From IMG/VR virus record IMGVR_UViG_3300042383_000727, positions 1-29,232 of that record: a stretch of 29,232 bases of DNA; one strand, 5' to 3'. A program made the translations under genes and the position numbers. The stretch is from a virus. Position 1 is the stretch's first letter, and every line of letters starts with the position of its first letter. Below, piece after piece: positions 1-6,458 of this stretch. The notes beneath the pieces were generated by a model. The model had not been told where the DNA came from and made no database searches. It saw only the letters and a program-made list of their open reading frames with translations.

Positions 1-306
1 ATGACAGCGGAAGAACAAGCCGTCGTGCTGGTGAACGAAGTGCGAGCGGAACGCGAGCAGGAGCTTTGGAAAGGCGTCGGGGACCGAAGGGGTTACGGGA
101 TTGTTCTCGAAGCCCTATGCCGCGCCATCGAACGGCACGAAGACCTGCGCCAGCCCAAGGCTCTCACAGTCACCGTTGTGAGCGCAGCCGATGGCAACCC
201 GATGCACACGTTCAAGATTGACCCGACCAAGAAAACAATCGTGCGCCCACTGCATAGCATGCTTGGCTATGTGTTTGAGCCGGAGGGGAGCCACGCCGAT
301 GATTAA
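1..306 (+). CDS. Small hypothetical phage protein, possibly 5'-truncated
   Basis: I do not recognise this 101-residue protein. The N-terminal half is charged and helical in character (many E and R residues), and the C-terminal half looks like short beta strands ending in an acidic tail. The window opens exactly on an ATG followed by A, so this may be a true start overlapping an upstream stop in the ATGA style used throughout this operon. An upstream extension cannot be excluded. The stop overlaps the start of the next gene by 8 nt, so the two are probably translationally coupled. It is the first visible gene of the plus-strand early operon; no function can be assigned. Confidence 0.6.
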   Translation: MTAEEQAVVLVNEVRAEREQELWKGVGDRRGYGIVLEALCRAIERHEDLRQPKALTVTVVSAADGNPMHTFKIDPTKKTIVRPLHSMLGYVFEPEGSHADD

Positions 307-586
307 GACCCAACACTGCCCCAACTGCGAAGCCCAAGCGGCAGAGATTGAGCACCTGCGGGCCGAAGCAGAGGCGCATTACGACCGTGGCTATTACGAC
401 GGCAGCACACACCCGATTGTGCGGCACGATGCGCTGCGGGAGGCTCTGGCCGACCTGCTCCATGCCGTTTGCGGGGAGAAAGGTTTTGCCGAAGCTGTGC
501 GGCGGGATAGCGGACGGATATATCCGTGGCCTGCTCTTGAACTGGCCGAAGCGAAAGCCATAGCAGCATTGGAACAAAGCAAATGA
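299..586 (+). CDS. Small hypothetical protein with N-terminal CxxC and coiled coil
   Basis: This 95-residue protein begins MIKTQHCPNC, giving one CxxC pair (residues 7 and 10), followed by a charged helical stretch of coiled-coil type. A second cysteine pair for a full zinc ribbon is not seen; a single further Cys lies near residue 60. I chose the ATG at 299 because a strong purine-rich ribosome site (GGAGGGGAG, about 283-291) sits just upstream and because it overlaps the previous stop. A longer in-frame reading from 191 would be an antisense-like extension through the preceding gene and is not supported. Similar CPxC plus coiled-coil miniproteins are common in phage early regions, but their role is unknown. 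Confidence 0.65.
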   Translation: MIKTQHCPNCEAQAAEIEHLRAEAEAHYDRGYYDGSTHPIVRHDALREALADLLHAVCGEKGFAEAVRRDSGRIYPWPALELAEAKAIAALEQSK

Positions 587-714
587 GCGACGACAAGACG
601 GTAACGGTACGCACCGGGATGGATTTCTTTTGTGTCTGCTTCATCCTCTTCTTCAACTTTGGCGATAGCAAGTACGACCTGTACGACGCCATCATGATAT
701 GGTTGATGAGATGA
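583..714 (+). CDS. Membrane miniprotein
   Basis: A 43-residue reading frame starts at an ATG overlapping the previous stop (ATGA at 583-586) and ends at 714, where the next gene starts in the same overlapping way. Residues about 13-25 (MDFFCVCFILFFN) are strongly hydrophobic and could span or insert into a membrane. The C-terminal part is polar, then ends in another short hydrophobic run. Function is unknown. The exact fit between two ATGA junctions is the main reason to believe it is translated. It is the first of several tiny, possibly membrane-acting early proteins here. Confidence 0.5.
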   Translation: MSDDKTVTVRTGMDFFCVCFILFFNFGDSKYDLYDAIMIWLMR

Positions 715-1001
715 CCGGCAAGGCACTGGTTCAAACGCTGGTCGAAATCTACGGCCGCATTGGCGACTTCCACATCGTACCATGCGACGGCGCAATCCCC
801 ATATCCGAAGCCGATAGGCTCGCGGAGAAGGCCGTAGAGGACTACACCAACGCCATCCTCGGGAAGGCACAGGCAGAGATCGAAAAGCTGAAACGCGACC
901 ACGCGGCAGCGGTAAAGGAAGCCAACATCGCCAAGGCGCGGCTTAAAGGGGTTGAGAAACAATGGCACGCAGATCGCGCAGCACTAAAGGAACGCAAATG
1001 A
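711..1001 (+). CDS. Hypothetical coiled-coil protein
   Basis: This 96-residue protein (from ATG 711) has a mixed N-terminal half and a C-terminal alpha-helical half rich in A, E and K with heptad-like spacing, consistent with a coiled coil (about residues 45-95). I prefer the ATG at 711 because it makes an ATGA overlap with the preceding miniprotein; an in-frame ATG at 699 would add four residues (MVDE). The stop overlaps the next start at 998. I do not recognise a family. The context is the early accessory part of the plus-strand operon. Confidence 0.6.
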   Translation: MTGKALVQTLVEIYGRIGDFHIVPCDGAIPISEADRLAEKAVEDYTNAILGKAQAEIEKLKRDHAAAVKEANIAKARLKGVEKQWHADRAALKERK

Positions 1002-1126
1002 CCGCAGACAACTGGCTTTTCATAACAGTCATCGGGTTGGCGGCACTCACCGCCTACCTGATCGCGACAGCCCCAAAGACAACCGCGCAGGAGCGTAAAG
1101 AGATGGAAGAAGACTGGTGGGACTGA
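998..1126 (+). CDS. Single-pass membrane miniprotein
   Basis: A 42-residue frame starts at an ATG that overlaps the stop of the previous gene by 4 nt. Residues about 5-25 (WLFITVIGLAALTAYLIATA) form a clear transmembrane segment, followed by a charged tail (KTTAQERKEMEEDWWD). The short N-terminus with Asp and the positively charged first part of the tail leave topology ambiguous. Phage-encoded single-pass miniproteins of this size include lysis-related and superinfection-exclusion proteins. Nothing here decides between these, so the role is unassigned. Confidence 0.55.
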   Translation: MTADNWLFITVIGLAALTAYLIATAPKTTAQERKEMEEDWWD

Positions 1127-1191
1127 TCCGCTGCATCATCGACTGGCTCATAGAGCGCATGTTCAAAAACGATAAGGACTGGGACCAATGA
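1117..1191 (+). CDS. Possible 24-residue amphipathic miniprotein
   Basis: A GTG at 1117 opens a 24-codon frame (start GLIRCIIDWLIERMF, polar end KNDKDWDQ) that overlaps the previous gene by 10 nt and ends in an ATGA overlap with the next gene at 1188. A weak purine stretch (GGAAGAAGA) lies upstream. The peptide would be an amphipathic helix. It is supported only by the junction geometry, which fills the otherwise non-coding 61 bases between two genes. It may simply be spacer. Confidence 0.3.
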   Translation: MGLIRCIIDWLIERMFKNDKDWDQ

Positions 1192-1505
1192 CAAAGACAT
1201 TCCGCGTCAACGACGCCGACATCAAGCGAGCCTGCTCGTACATAACCGAGGACAAGGCGATCGCCGACTACTTCCACGTCGACATAGCCCGCGTGGCTGC
1301 GCTGCGTAAGAAGACGTCCCAGAGGGAGGCGCTGAAGGCCGAGCGTGCGCAGAGCCGCACGGCGATGCCTGCCACCGCCGAGGAGAACCGCCTGCGCGCA
1401 AACGCAAAGCAGGGATCGGATGCTTTGCTGCGCGCACTGATGAAATTCTTTGAAAATCGCGAACGTATGCAAAAGGCTATTGCGCAAACAAATGTTACTG
1501 CATAA
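1188..1505 (+). CDS. Small protein with probable helix-turn-helix
   Basis: This 105-residue protein has an N-terminal part (about residues 8-42) that looks like a helix-turn-helix. DADIKRACSYI is followed by a second unit, DKAIADYFHVDIARVAALRK, in which the pattern 'AIADYFHVDIARVAALR' matches the helix-turn-recognition-helix layout. The rest is highly charged and helical, ending in a KFFENRERMQKAIAQ helix. It could be a transcriptional regulator or a DNA-binding accessory protein; small terminase subunits also start with such HTHs, but no other packaging gene is nearby. The start overlaps the preceding short frame. Confidence 0.6.
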   Translation: MTKTFRVNDADIKRACSYITEDKAIADYFHVDIARVAALRKKTSQREALKAERAQSRTAMPATAEENRLRANAKQGSDALLRALMKFFENRERMQKAIAQTNVTA

Positions 1506-1531
1506 GGCTAGAGGCCGGAAGGAGAACCAAA

Positions 1532-1753
1532 ATGAACGTATGGCCTTGGAATAAGATCGAAGCTCTTGAGAAGAAAGTTTTAGGGCTTGACTGCCTTGTT
1601 TCCACATTGCTGCAGGAACTGGACTTGACCTCCGCAGAAAACCGAAAATTAAACACGAAGCTCGCGGCCAATAGGTCGCTGATTAAGCGGGCGCACTTCC
1701 GCGACCCGAAGACAGGCCGCATTGGCCGTAAAGGACAAATTTTTGATGTTTGA
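1532..1753 (+). CDS. Hypothetical coiled-coil protein
   Basis: This 73-residue protein starts at an ATG with a good ribosome site (GGAAGGAGAA, about 1516-1525). Residues about 8-45 form a leucine-rich heptad pattern (KIEALEKKVLGLDCLV, then LLQELDLTSAENRKLNTKL), so it is probably an oligomerising coiled coil. The C-terminus is basic (LIKRAHFRDPKTGRIGRK) and could contact nucleic acid. Its stop overlaps the start of the Cro-like gene by 8 nt. No family was recognised. Confidence 0.6.
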   Translation: MNVWPWNKIEALEKKVLGLDCLVSTLLQELDLTSAENRKLNTKLAANRSLIKRAHFRDPKTGRIGRKGQIFDV

Positions 1754-1961
1754 AGACACACTCAACCGGGCGATAGCGGCAGGCGGCGGCACGATGGCCT
1801 TCGCAAAGGCGATGGGCGTCACGCATCAGGCCGTCTATCACTGGAAGAAGCGCGGTTACGTGCCCTTTGATAAAGCTGCCAAGGTGCAGACCCTATTCGG
1901 AGAGCCAATGATGGATCTCGTCCGCGAGGACGTGGCCGCCGTACTGACCCTGAACGCGTAA
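1746..1961 (+). CDS. Cro/YdaS-like helix-turn-helix regulator
   Basis: This 71-residue protein has the layout of Cro or YdaS-type DNA-binding proteins. A short first helix (TLNRAIAAGGG) is followed by the helix-turn-helix at about residues 17-38, TMAFAKAMGVTHQAVYHWKK, then 'RGYVPFDKAAKV', where P and the following helix are typical of this fold. It is probably a small repressor or anti-repressor. I chose ATG 1746 because AAGGA lies at 1731-1735 with suitable spacing; a TTG at 1722 would give an 8-residue extension inside the upstream gene. The gene lies directly before the primase-helicase, separated from it by 2 nt, so it may regulate replication-operon expression. Lysogeny cannot be inferred from this alone. 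Confidence 0.75.
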   Translation: MFEDTLNRAIAAGGGTMAFAKAMGVTHQAVYHWKKRGYVPFDKAAKVQTLFGEPMMDLVREDVAAVLTLNA

Positions 1962-1963
1962 TC

Positions 1964-3973
1964 GTGCAGAACGTGCAACCCATCACACCATCAGTACGTA
2001 CCGTGCAAGTCCCACAGCCTTTGCACGATGTGCAGGGCTGGCTGCTCTGGCGCTTCGAGCCCTTCATAGGCGAGGCGAAGCCGCGCAAGGTTCCGTACTG
2101 GGTCGACGGCACACGCCGCCACGGCGAGCAGGGCGGTCCCGTCGATCGCGCACGCCTGTCGACCTTCTTCGCGGCGCGTGAGGCTGCCGCACGCATGGGC
2201 TATGACGGCGTCGGCTTTGCGCCGCTGCCGGACTTCGGCTACACGTTCCTCGACTTCGACAACTGCGTCGACGTCGCCGGTAACATGCCCGCCGAGATCG
2301 GATCTATCGTCAGCCGCACGTACGCCGAGTACAGCCCGAGCGGCAAGGGCATACGCGCCGCGCTGAAGGGGGATCTGGGCAACCACAAGTCCCCGACGAC
2401 ACCGGACGACTATGGCTTTGAGACGTTCAGCTCGTCCGGCTTTGTCACGTTCACCGGCAACATCCTGCCCGCGTGCGACGTACTGGGCCATCAAGACACG
2501 ATTGCCGACGTTGACGACGTCACGCGTGCCCTGTGCGATCGACGCTTCGGCGCGCGCAGTCAGGCCGTGTTCGACCCCGAGGACTTCATGGCCGGACGCG
2601 AGCCGCGCCTCGGCCTCACCCCCACCAAGATGCAGGCCCTACTGGCCGTGCTCGACCCGAGCATGGGCCGAGAGCCGTGGCTGCGCATTGGCTTTGCCCT
2701 GCACCACGAGACCGAGGGCGACGACACTGGCTTCGAGCTCTGGGACGAGTGGTCGAGCGACGGCGACACGTACCCCGGCACGGAAGGCCTGCGCCACCAG
2801 TGGGACAGCTTCAAGGGCGGGACAGGCAAGCACCTGACCACCATGCGCTCCGTCATCAAGATGGCCAAGGAGGCGGGCTACCGCGAGCCGGACAATCGCG
2901 AGGCCGTGATTGCCAAGGCCGAGGTGATGATGGCCGAGCTGCCGAGCAAGAGCGTCGGGCGCTTCGGCCCTGTGCCGATATACGACCTGTCACTCGCCCC
3001 GCCAATGCAGTGGCTGATAAAGGGCGTCCTGCCGAGGGCCGAGCTGGGCGTGCTGTTCGGCGCGTCGGGATCTGGCAAGACGTTCGTGGCTCTGGATCTG
3101 GCGTTCTCGGTCGCACGCGGCAACGCGTGGCGCGACCGGCGCACGGCGCGTGGGCGTGTTGTGATCATCGCCGCAGAGGGCGCAGGCGGCATCGGCAAGC
3201 GCGGTGAGGCGTACGCGCGTTACCATGAATTCGACCTGCGCGGCATCGACCTGCACGTCATCCCTGCCGCGCCGAACTTTCTGGACAATGACGACATCTC
3301 CGAGGTGATGGCCGAAATAGGCAACATCGGCCCCGTCGACTTGGTCATCATCGACACCTTCGCGCAGGTTACGCCGGGTGCGAACGAGAACACGTCCGAG
3401 GACATCGGCCGCGCACTGGCGAACCTGAAGCTCCTGTACGGGGTGACGAACGCCATGAACCTCGTCGTCGCCCACGCCGGTAAGGATCTTAGCAAGGGCG
3501 TACGCGGCTGGTCGGGCCTGAAGGCCGCAGCCGACGTCCAGATCGAGGTGCTGCGTCACGAGAACGGCGATCGCGAGATTATCATTGAGAAGATGAAGGA
3601 CGGCGAGGACGGCATCCGTTGGGGCTTTAAGCTTGAAGTCGTCGAGGTCGGCATCGACTATGACGGCGACATCATCACGAGTTGCGTCGCCGTGCCGACC
3701 GAACTGCAGGCCAAGGTCGAGCAGGAGCGCATCGGACTGAAGCGTCGCGGACGTGTAGAAAATCACGTGTTGGAGATCATGACGCTGTTCGGCGAGCAAA
3801 GCATTGTCGGCGCAGTGGAGCTAATCGACCGCGCCGTGGCCGCATTGCAGCCACCAGAGGACGGCAAGCGCGACACGCGCAGGCAGTCTGTAACCCGCGC
3901 AATTCAGGCGCTCAGCAAGGAGAAGGACGGCCCGCTGCGTCTGGAAGGTGGAAAAATTATCTTCTACGAGTAA
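1964..3973 (+). CDS. Fused primase-polymerase and RepA-like replicative helicase
   Basis: This 669-residue protein combines three parts. Residues about 20-190 resemble the archaeo-eukaryotic primase/prim-pol fold: WLLWRFE, the catalytic-type acidic pair in FLDFDN (D97, D99), SPSGKGIR (124-131) and the strand FETFSSSGFVTFTGN (152-166). Residues about 222-300 resemble the PriCT-2 helical domain (WLRIGFALHHET then FELWDEWS). Residues about 345-560 are a RecA-fold RepA/AAA_25 ATPase, with Walker A GASGSGKT at 366-373, Walker B DLVIIDT at 459-465 and the GVRGWSGLKAAAD region at 512-524. The C-terminal 80 residues may be a winged helix. It would prime and unwind DNA at the fork together with the polymerase at 7729. 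The start is GTG at 1964, 2 nt after the previous stop, with no clear ribosome site, so coupled translation is likely. Confidence 0.87.
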   Translation: MQNVQPITPSVRTVQVPQPLHDVQGWLLWRFEPFIGEAKPRKVPYWVDGTRRHGEQGGPVDRARLSTFFAAREAAARMGYDGVGFAPLPDFGYTFLDFDNCVDVAGNMPAEIGSIVSRTYAEYSPSGKGIRAALKGDLGNHKSPTTPDDYGFETFSSSGFVTFTGNILPACDVLGHQDTIADVDDVTRALCDRRFGARSQAVFDPEDFMAGREPRLGLTPTKMQALLAVLDPSMGREPWLRIGFALHHETEGDDTGFELWDEWSSDGDTYPGTEGLRHQWDSFKGGTGKHLTTMRSVIKMAKEAGYREPDNREAVIAKAEVMMAELPSKSVGRFGPVPIYDLSLAPPMQWLIKGVLPRAELGVLFGASGSGKTFVALDLAFSVARGNAWRDRRTARGRVVIIAAEGAGGIGKRGEAYARYHEFDLRGIDLHVIPAAPNFLDNDDISEVMAEIGNIGPVDLVIIDTFAQVTPGANENTSEDIGRALANLKLLYGVTNAMNLVVAHAGKDLSKGVRGWSGLKAAADVQIEVLRHENGDREIIIEKMKDGEDGIRWGFKLEVVEVGIDYDGDIITSCVAVPTELQAKVEQERIGLKRRGRVENHVLEIMTLFGEQSIVGAVELIDRAVAALQPPEDGKRDTRRQSVTRAIQALSKEKDGPLRLEGGKIIFYE

Positions 3974-3990
3974 AATAATGCAAATAGGGG

Positions 3991-4048
3991 TTGCAATACG
4001 CGTTTGCATGCTTATATAGGGTTCTATCAGCAACAAGGAGTACCCAAT
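3991..4048 (+). promoter_or_regulatory. Promoter/leader module, copy 1
   Basis: This 58-bp segment before the gene at 4049 recurs before the gene at 10534 with identical total length. Shared elements, in order, are TTGCAA-N7-TTGCATG (containing the dyad TGCAA-N7-TTGCA), TAGGGT 5 nt later, ATCAGCAAC, and the ribosome site AAGGAGTAC. In this copy TTGCAA (3991-3996) could act as a -35 box with TATATA/ATATAG (4013-4019) as -10. A further 7-bp inverted repeat (ATGCAAA at 3978-3984, TTTGCAT at 4003-4009) surrounds the -35 region and may be an operator. The ATCAGCAAC-AGGAGTACCC part (4025-4045) is complementary to the hairpin loop at 7373-7394. Confidence 0.65.
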
Positions 4049-4357
4049 ATGAGCACCGCACTTAAACTTATTTCCAACAACCCAATCGACGCTCTCGGCG
4101 ACATCAAGGCCGAGATCGCCAACCTGACGGCCATTGCCAAGATCTACGAAGCGCAGATCAAGGACTTGGGCGTCGGCGGGCACGACGGCGACCTGTTCCG
4201 CGCTTCGGTAAGCGAAGTGGCCGAGCGTTCGTCGCTCTGCCCCAAGGCTGCCGAAGACAAGCTTCGCGAGTTGGGCGTCGACGGCCGCTGGTTCAGCAAG
4301 AACCAGAAGGTAGCCAAGGGCTACACCGTCCTCAAGATCGTAGCGAGGAAGGCATGA
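4049..4357 (+). CDS. Hypothetical protein driven by duplicated leader module
   Basis: This 102-residue protein is not recognised. The N-terminal half contains a helical region (DIKAEIANLTAIAKIYEAQIKDL cut into heptads). The C-terminal half (SEVAERSSLCPKAAEDKLRELG, then WFSKNQKVAKGY) could be a small winged-helix or HTH-like unit. The start is ATG 4049, placed by AAGGAG at 4035-4040; an upstream in-frame ATG at 4004 would begin inside the promoter module and is rejected. Having its own promoter, in the middle of an otherwise tightly overlapped operon, suggests it is needed in a different amount or at a different time. Its ribosome site may be a target of the antisense loop at 7373-7394. The stop overlaps the next start. 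Confidence 0.7.
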   Translation: MSTALKLISNNPIDALGDIKAEIANLTAIAKIYEAQIKDLGVGGHDGDLFRASVSEVAERSSLCPKAAEDKLRELGVDGRWFSKNQKVAKGYTVLKIVARKA

Positions 4358-4524
4358 TTTTGGCCGCAGAATACACGTCGGGTACTAACAAGTACCCGCC
4401 GACCCTCTACATCAACCGGATCGCGGACGGACGCCGTTCGAACGTGGCCGCATTCACCGTGTCAGGCAAGCGCGAGGCGCGCAAGCTTGCAAAGCAACAA
4501 GGAGCAGAACCGTGGAACTTTTAG
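4354..4524 (+). CDS. Small hypothetical protein
   Basis: A 56-residue basic protein starts at an ATGA junction with the previous gene and overlaps the next gene (GTG start at 4512) by 13 nt. The sequence reads as a short beta-rich unit (TLYINRIADGRRSNVAAFTVSG) followed by a basic helix (KREARKLAKQQG), a pattern seen in small phage proteins of unknown role. The AAGGAG that serves the following gene lies inside its 3' end, so the two are probably coupled. No family was assigned. Confidence 0.55.
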   Translation: MILAAEYTSGTNKYPPTLYINRIADGRRSNVAAFTVSGKREARKLAKQQGAEPWNF

Positions 4525-4805
4525 ACCGCAACCATTACCGAATGCGGGAGGACAGCAACCTCCTCGAAGAGGCGAAGTACAACCCGACCCCAGAGCTGGC
4601 GCTTGTGCTGGCCGAGCGTCTGGTGGAAGTGCAGGCCGAGTTTGACGAACAGCTCGAAGAGGCGAAGGAGGCCGCTGAAGATGCGCGGCTCGACATGAAC
4701 CAACTCGACGACAAGATCTATCTGCTACAGCAGGAGATCGAAAAGCTCGAACTGATGCTGGGCGAGCGCGACCGTATTATTGACGAACTGAGAAAAGGAA
4801 ACTGA
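4512..4805 (+). CDS. Coiled-coil protein
   Basis: This 97-residue protein is almost entirely alpha-helical and acidic. From about residue 28 onward it is a long uninterrupted coiled coil with regular leucines (LALVLAERLVEVQAEFDEQL, then DDKIYLLQQEIEKLELML). The GTG start at 4512 is supported by AAGGAG at 4499-4504 with 7-nt spacing, inside the preceding gene. It may be a scaffold or oligomerisation partner of a replication protein. A structural scaffolding protein is less likely because late genes are on the other strand. No homologous family was recognised. Confidence 0.65.
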   Translation: MELLDRNHYRMREDSNLLEEAKYNPTPELALVLAERLVEVQAEFDEQLEEAKEAAEDARLDMNQLDDKIYLLQQEIEKLELMLGERDRIIDELRKGN

Positions 4806-4808
4806 TAG

Positions 4809-5243
4809 ATGATAAAGATCGAAGTAACAGGCAACAGCATCCCCGAAGTGGCCGACAAGCTGTTGGCCATCGGCGCGAGCTTGCAGGGCATTAAAAGCAC
4901 CATGCCGCATGCTTGGTCCGACATTAAGCCGGATGCCGACATCATACTGGAGGTCGCCGAAGCCGCACCCGTGGACCCTACTTCTTCCACGAGTGCTATT
5001 GCTGCGGATGTTCTCTCCAGCCAGCCAACGACGAGGGAACCATCTACTACCCCTGCTCCTGCGCCATCGGCCTCTGAACTGTCGTTTGAAACGGACGTGA
5101 CGCCGGTCGTACTGGCCGTGGTGCAGACGAAGGGCAAGCCCGTCGTCGAGGAGATCCTGTCGCAGTTCGGCGTTGCCCGCGCATCGCAGCTCGATCCTGC
5201 GCGTTGGCCAGAGCTGGTCGCCGCGTTGAAAGATCAACTATGA
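4809..5243 (+). CDS. Hypothetical early protein with Pro/Ser/Thr linker
   Basis: This 144-residue protein has three visible parts. A small N-terminal unit (residues 1-55) has the form 'MIKIEVTGNSIPEVADKLLA'. A low-complexity P/S/T/A linker spans about residues 58-90. A compact C-terminal helical unit (about 97-144) contains VVEEILSQFGVARASQLDP and RWPELVAALKDQL. The C-terminal pattern 'ILxxFGVxxxxxLxPxxWxxLxxAL' is familiar from small phage proteins that sit just before nuclease/ssDNA-binding protein pairs, but I cannot name a function. A flexible linker between two small domains suggests an adaptor. The stop overlaps the next start at 5240. Confidence 0.65.
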   Translation: MIKIEVTGNSIPEVADKLLAIGASLQGIKSTMPHAWSDIKPDADIILEVAEAAPVDPTSSTSAIAADVLSSQPTTREPSTTPAPAPSASELSFETDVTPVVLAVVQTKGKPVVEEILSQFGVARASQLDPARWPELVAALKDQL

Positions 5244-6430
5244 GCCTGCACGCAAAGCTATCACCGTCGGGGGCCCATCGTTGGATGGCGTGCCCCGGCA
5301 GCGTCACCCTAGAGGCGGACTTCCCCGACACTAGCAGTGCGTACGCCCGCGAGGGCACCGCAGCGCACGAGCTGGCGGCTATGGTGCTTGAAGATCCGAG
5401 CAGCACGGCCAACCACTATGTCGGCAAGAAGATTGCATTCGACGATCACGGCGAAGAGGTAGTGTGGCCGATCACGAAAGAGATGGCCGACTACGTCGAC
5501 GACTACGTCAATTTCGTACGCGAGCGCGCCGTAGGCAAGATCCTGCACGTCGAGTGTAAGCTGTCCATTGGGCATATCACCGGCGAGGATGGTGCCACCG
5601 GCACCAGCGACGTCGTGATCATCGATCGCGAGCAGGAGGCCATCGAGGTCATCGACCTGAAGTACGGCATGGGCGTGCGCGTCGACGCCGAGAACAACGA
5701 ACAGATGCAGTTCTATGCCCTCGGCGCGCTGTACGAGTACGAGCTGATTTCGGACTTCTCGTGGGTGACAATGGTGATACACCAGCCGCGCCTCAATCAC
5801 GTCAGCGAGTGGAATATCCCTGTCGACCAACTGCGCAGGTTCGAAGACGAGGCCCGCCATGCGGCCGACAAGGTCCGCTGGGAAGAGCCGACGTTCAACC
5901 CCAGCGAGAAGCAGTGCCGCTTCTGTAAGGCCAAGGCGACGTGCCCTGCCCTGCGTGCGGAAGTCACCGAGATCGTCGGCGGCGCGGCTACGCTTGACGA
6001 ATTTACGCCGCAGACGGTCGACAGCCAGAGCGGCGACAACTACCTGCCAATGGCTATGTCGAAAGTCGGCATGGTCGAGGATTGGTGCAAGGCAGTGCGC
6101 GCCGAAGTTGAGCGAAGACTGCTTGCGGGCCAGACCGTTGACGGGTACAAGCTTGTCGAGGGGCGCAAGGGCAACCGGGCGTGGTCCGACGAGGGTGCCG
6201 TTGAGCAGCTCTTCAAGAGCTTCCGACTGCGTCAGGAAGAAATGTACGACTTCAAGCTGATCAGCGCCACAAAGGCCGAGAAGCTGTTGAAGGCAAATCC
6301 GAAGCGGTGGGCGAAGGCTGAGCAGCTTATCACCCGCAGCGACGGCAAACCATCAGTGGCACCCGCCACCGATAAGCGTCCAGCAATGGACGTAAAACCT
6401 GTCTTGGACGATTTCCAAGGCTTAATCTAA
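5240..6430 (+). CDS. DUF2800 family Cas4/RecB-like PD-(D/E)XK nuclease
   Basis: This 396-residue protein matches the DUF2800 family of phage nucleases. Visible active-site features are EGTAAHELA (H43 in the helical motif), GATGTSDVVI (D124) and the core EVIDLKYG (E136, D139, K141), followed by NEQMQFYALGAL, the conserved Q/Y motif of RecB/Cas4 nucleases. Four cysteines, C18 plus C226, C229 and C235 (CRFCKAKATC), fit the Cas4/AddB-type iron-sulphur cluster that clamps the nuclease fold. It probably resects or trims DNA ends during phage recombination, alongside the ssDNA-binding protein encoded next. I chose ATG 5240, which overlaps the previous stop; the in-frame extension to 5204 has no support. 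The whole fold appears intact. Confidence 0.88.
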   Translation: MSLHAKLSPSGAHRWMACPGSVTLEADFPDTSSAYAREGTAAHELAAMVLEDPSSTANHYVGKKIAFDDHGEEVVWPITKEMADYVDDYVNFVRERAVGKILHVECKLSIGHITGEDGATGTSDVVIIDREQEAIEVIDLKYGMGVRVDAENNEQMQFYALGALYEYELISDFSWVTMVIHQPRLNHVSEWNIPVDQLRRFEDEARHAADKVRWEEPTFNPSEKQCRFCKAKATCPALRAEVTEIVGGAATLDEFTPQTVDSQSGDNYLPMAMSKVGMVEDWCKAVRAEVERRLLAGQTVDGYKLVEGRKGNRAWSDEGAVEQLFKSFRLRQEEMYDFKLISATKAEKLLKANPKRWAKAEQLITRSDGKPSVAPATDKRPAMDVKPVLDDFQGLI

Positions 6431-6458
6431 CTGCAAACTGAAGATTGGATAATGTAAA

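Noticed and set aside
699-1001. ATG 699 as the start of the coiled-coil gene
   Set aside because: ATG 711 gives the ATGA overlap seen at neighbouring junctions; the difference is only four residues, so 699 is not strictly excluded.
4004-4357. ATG 4004 as the start of the gene at 4049
   Set aside because: It would lie within the promoter module upstream of AAGGAG; the shared module places the start at 4049 in the same way as at 10534.
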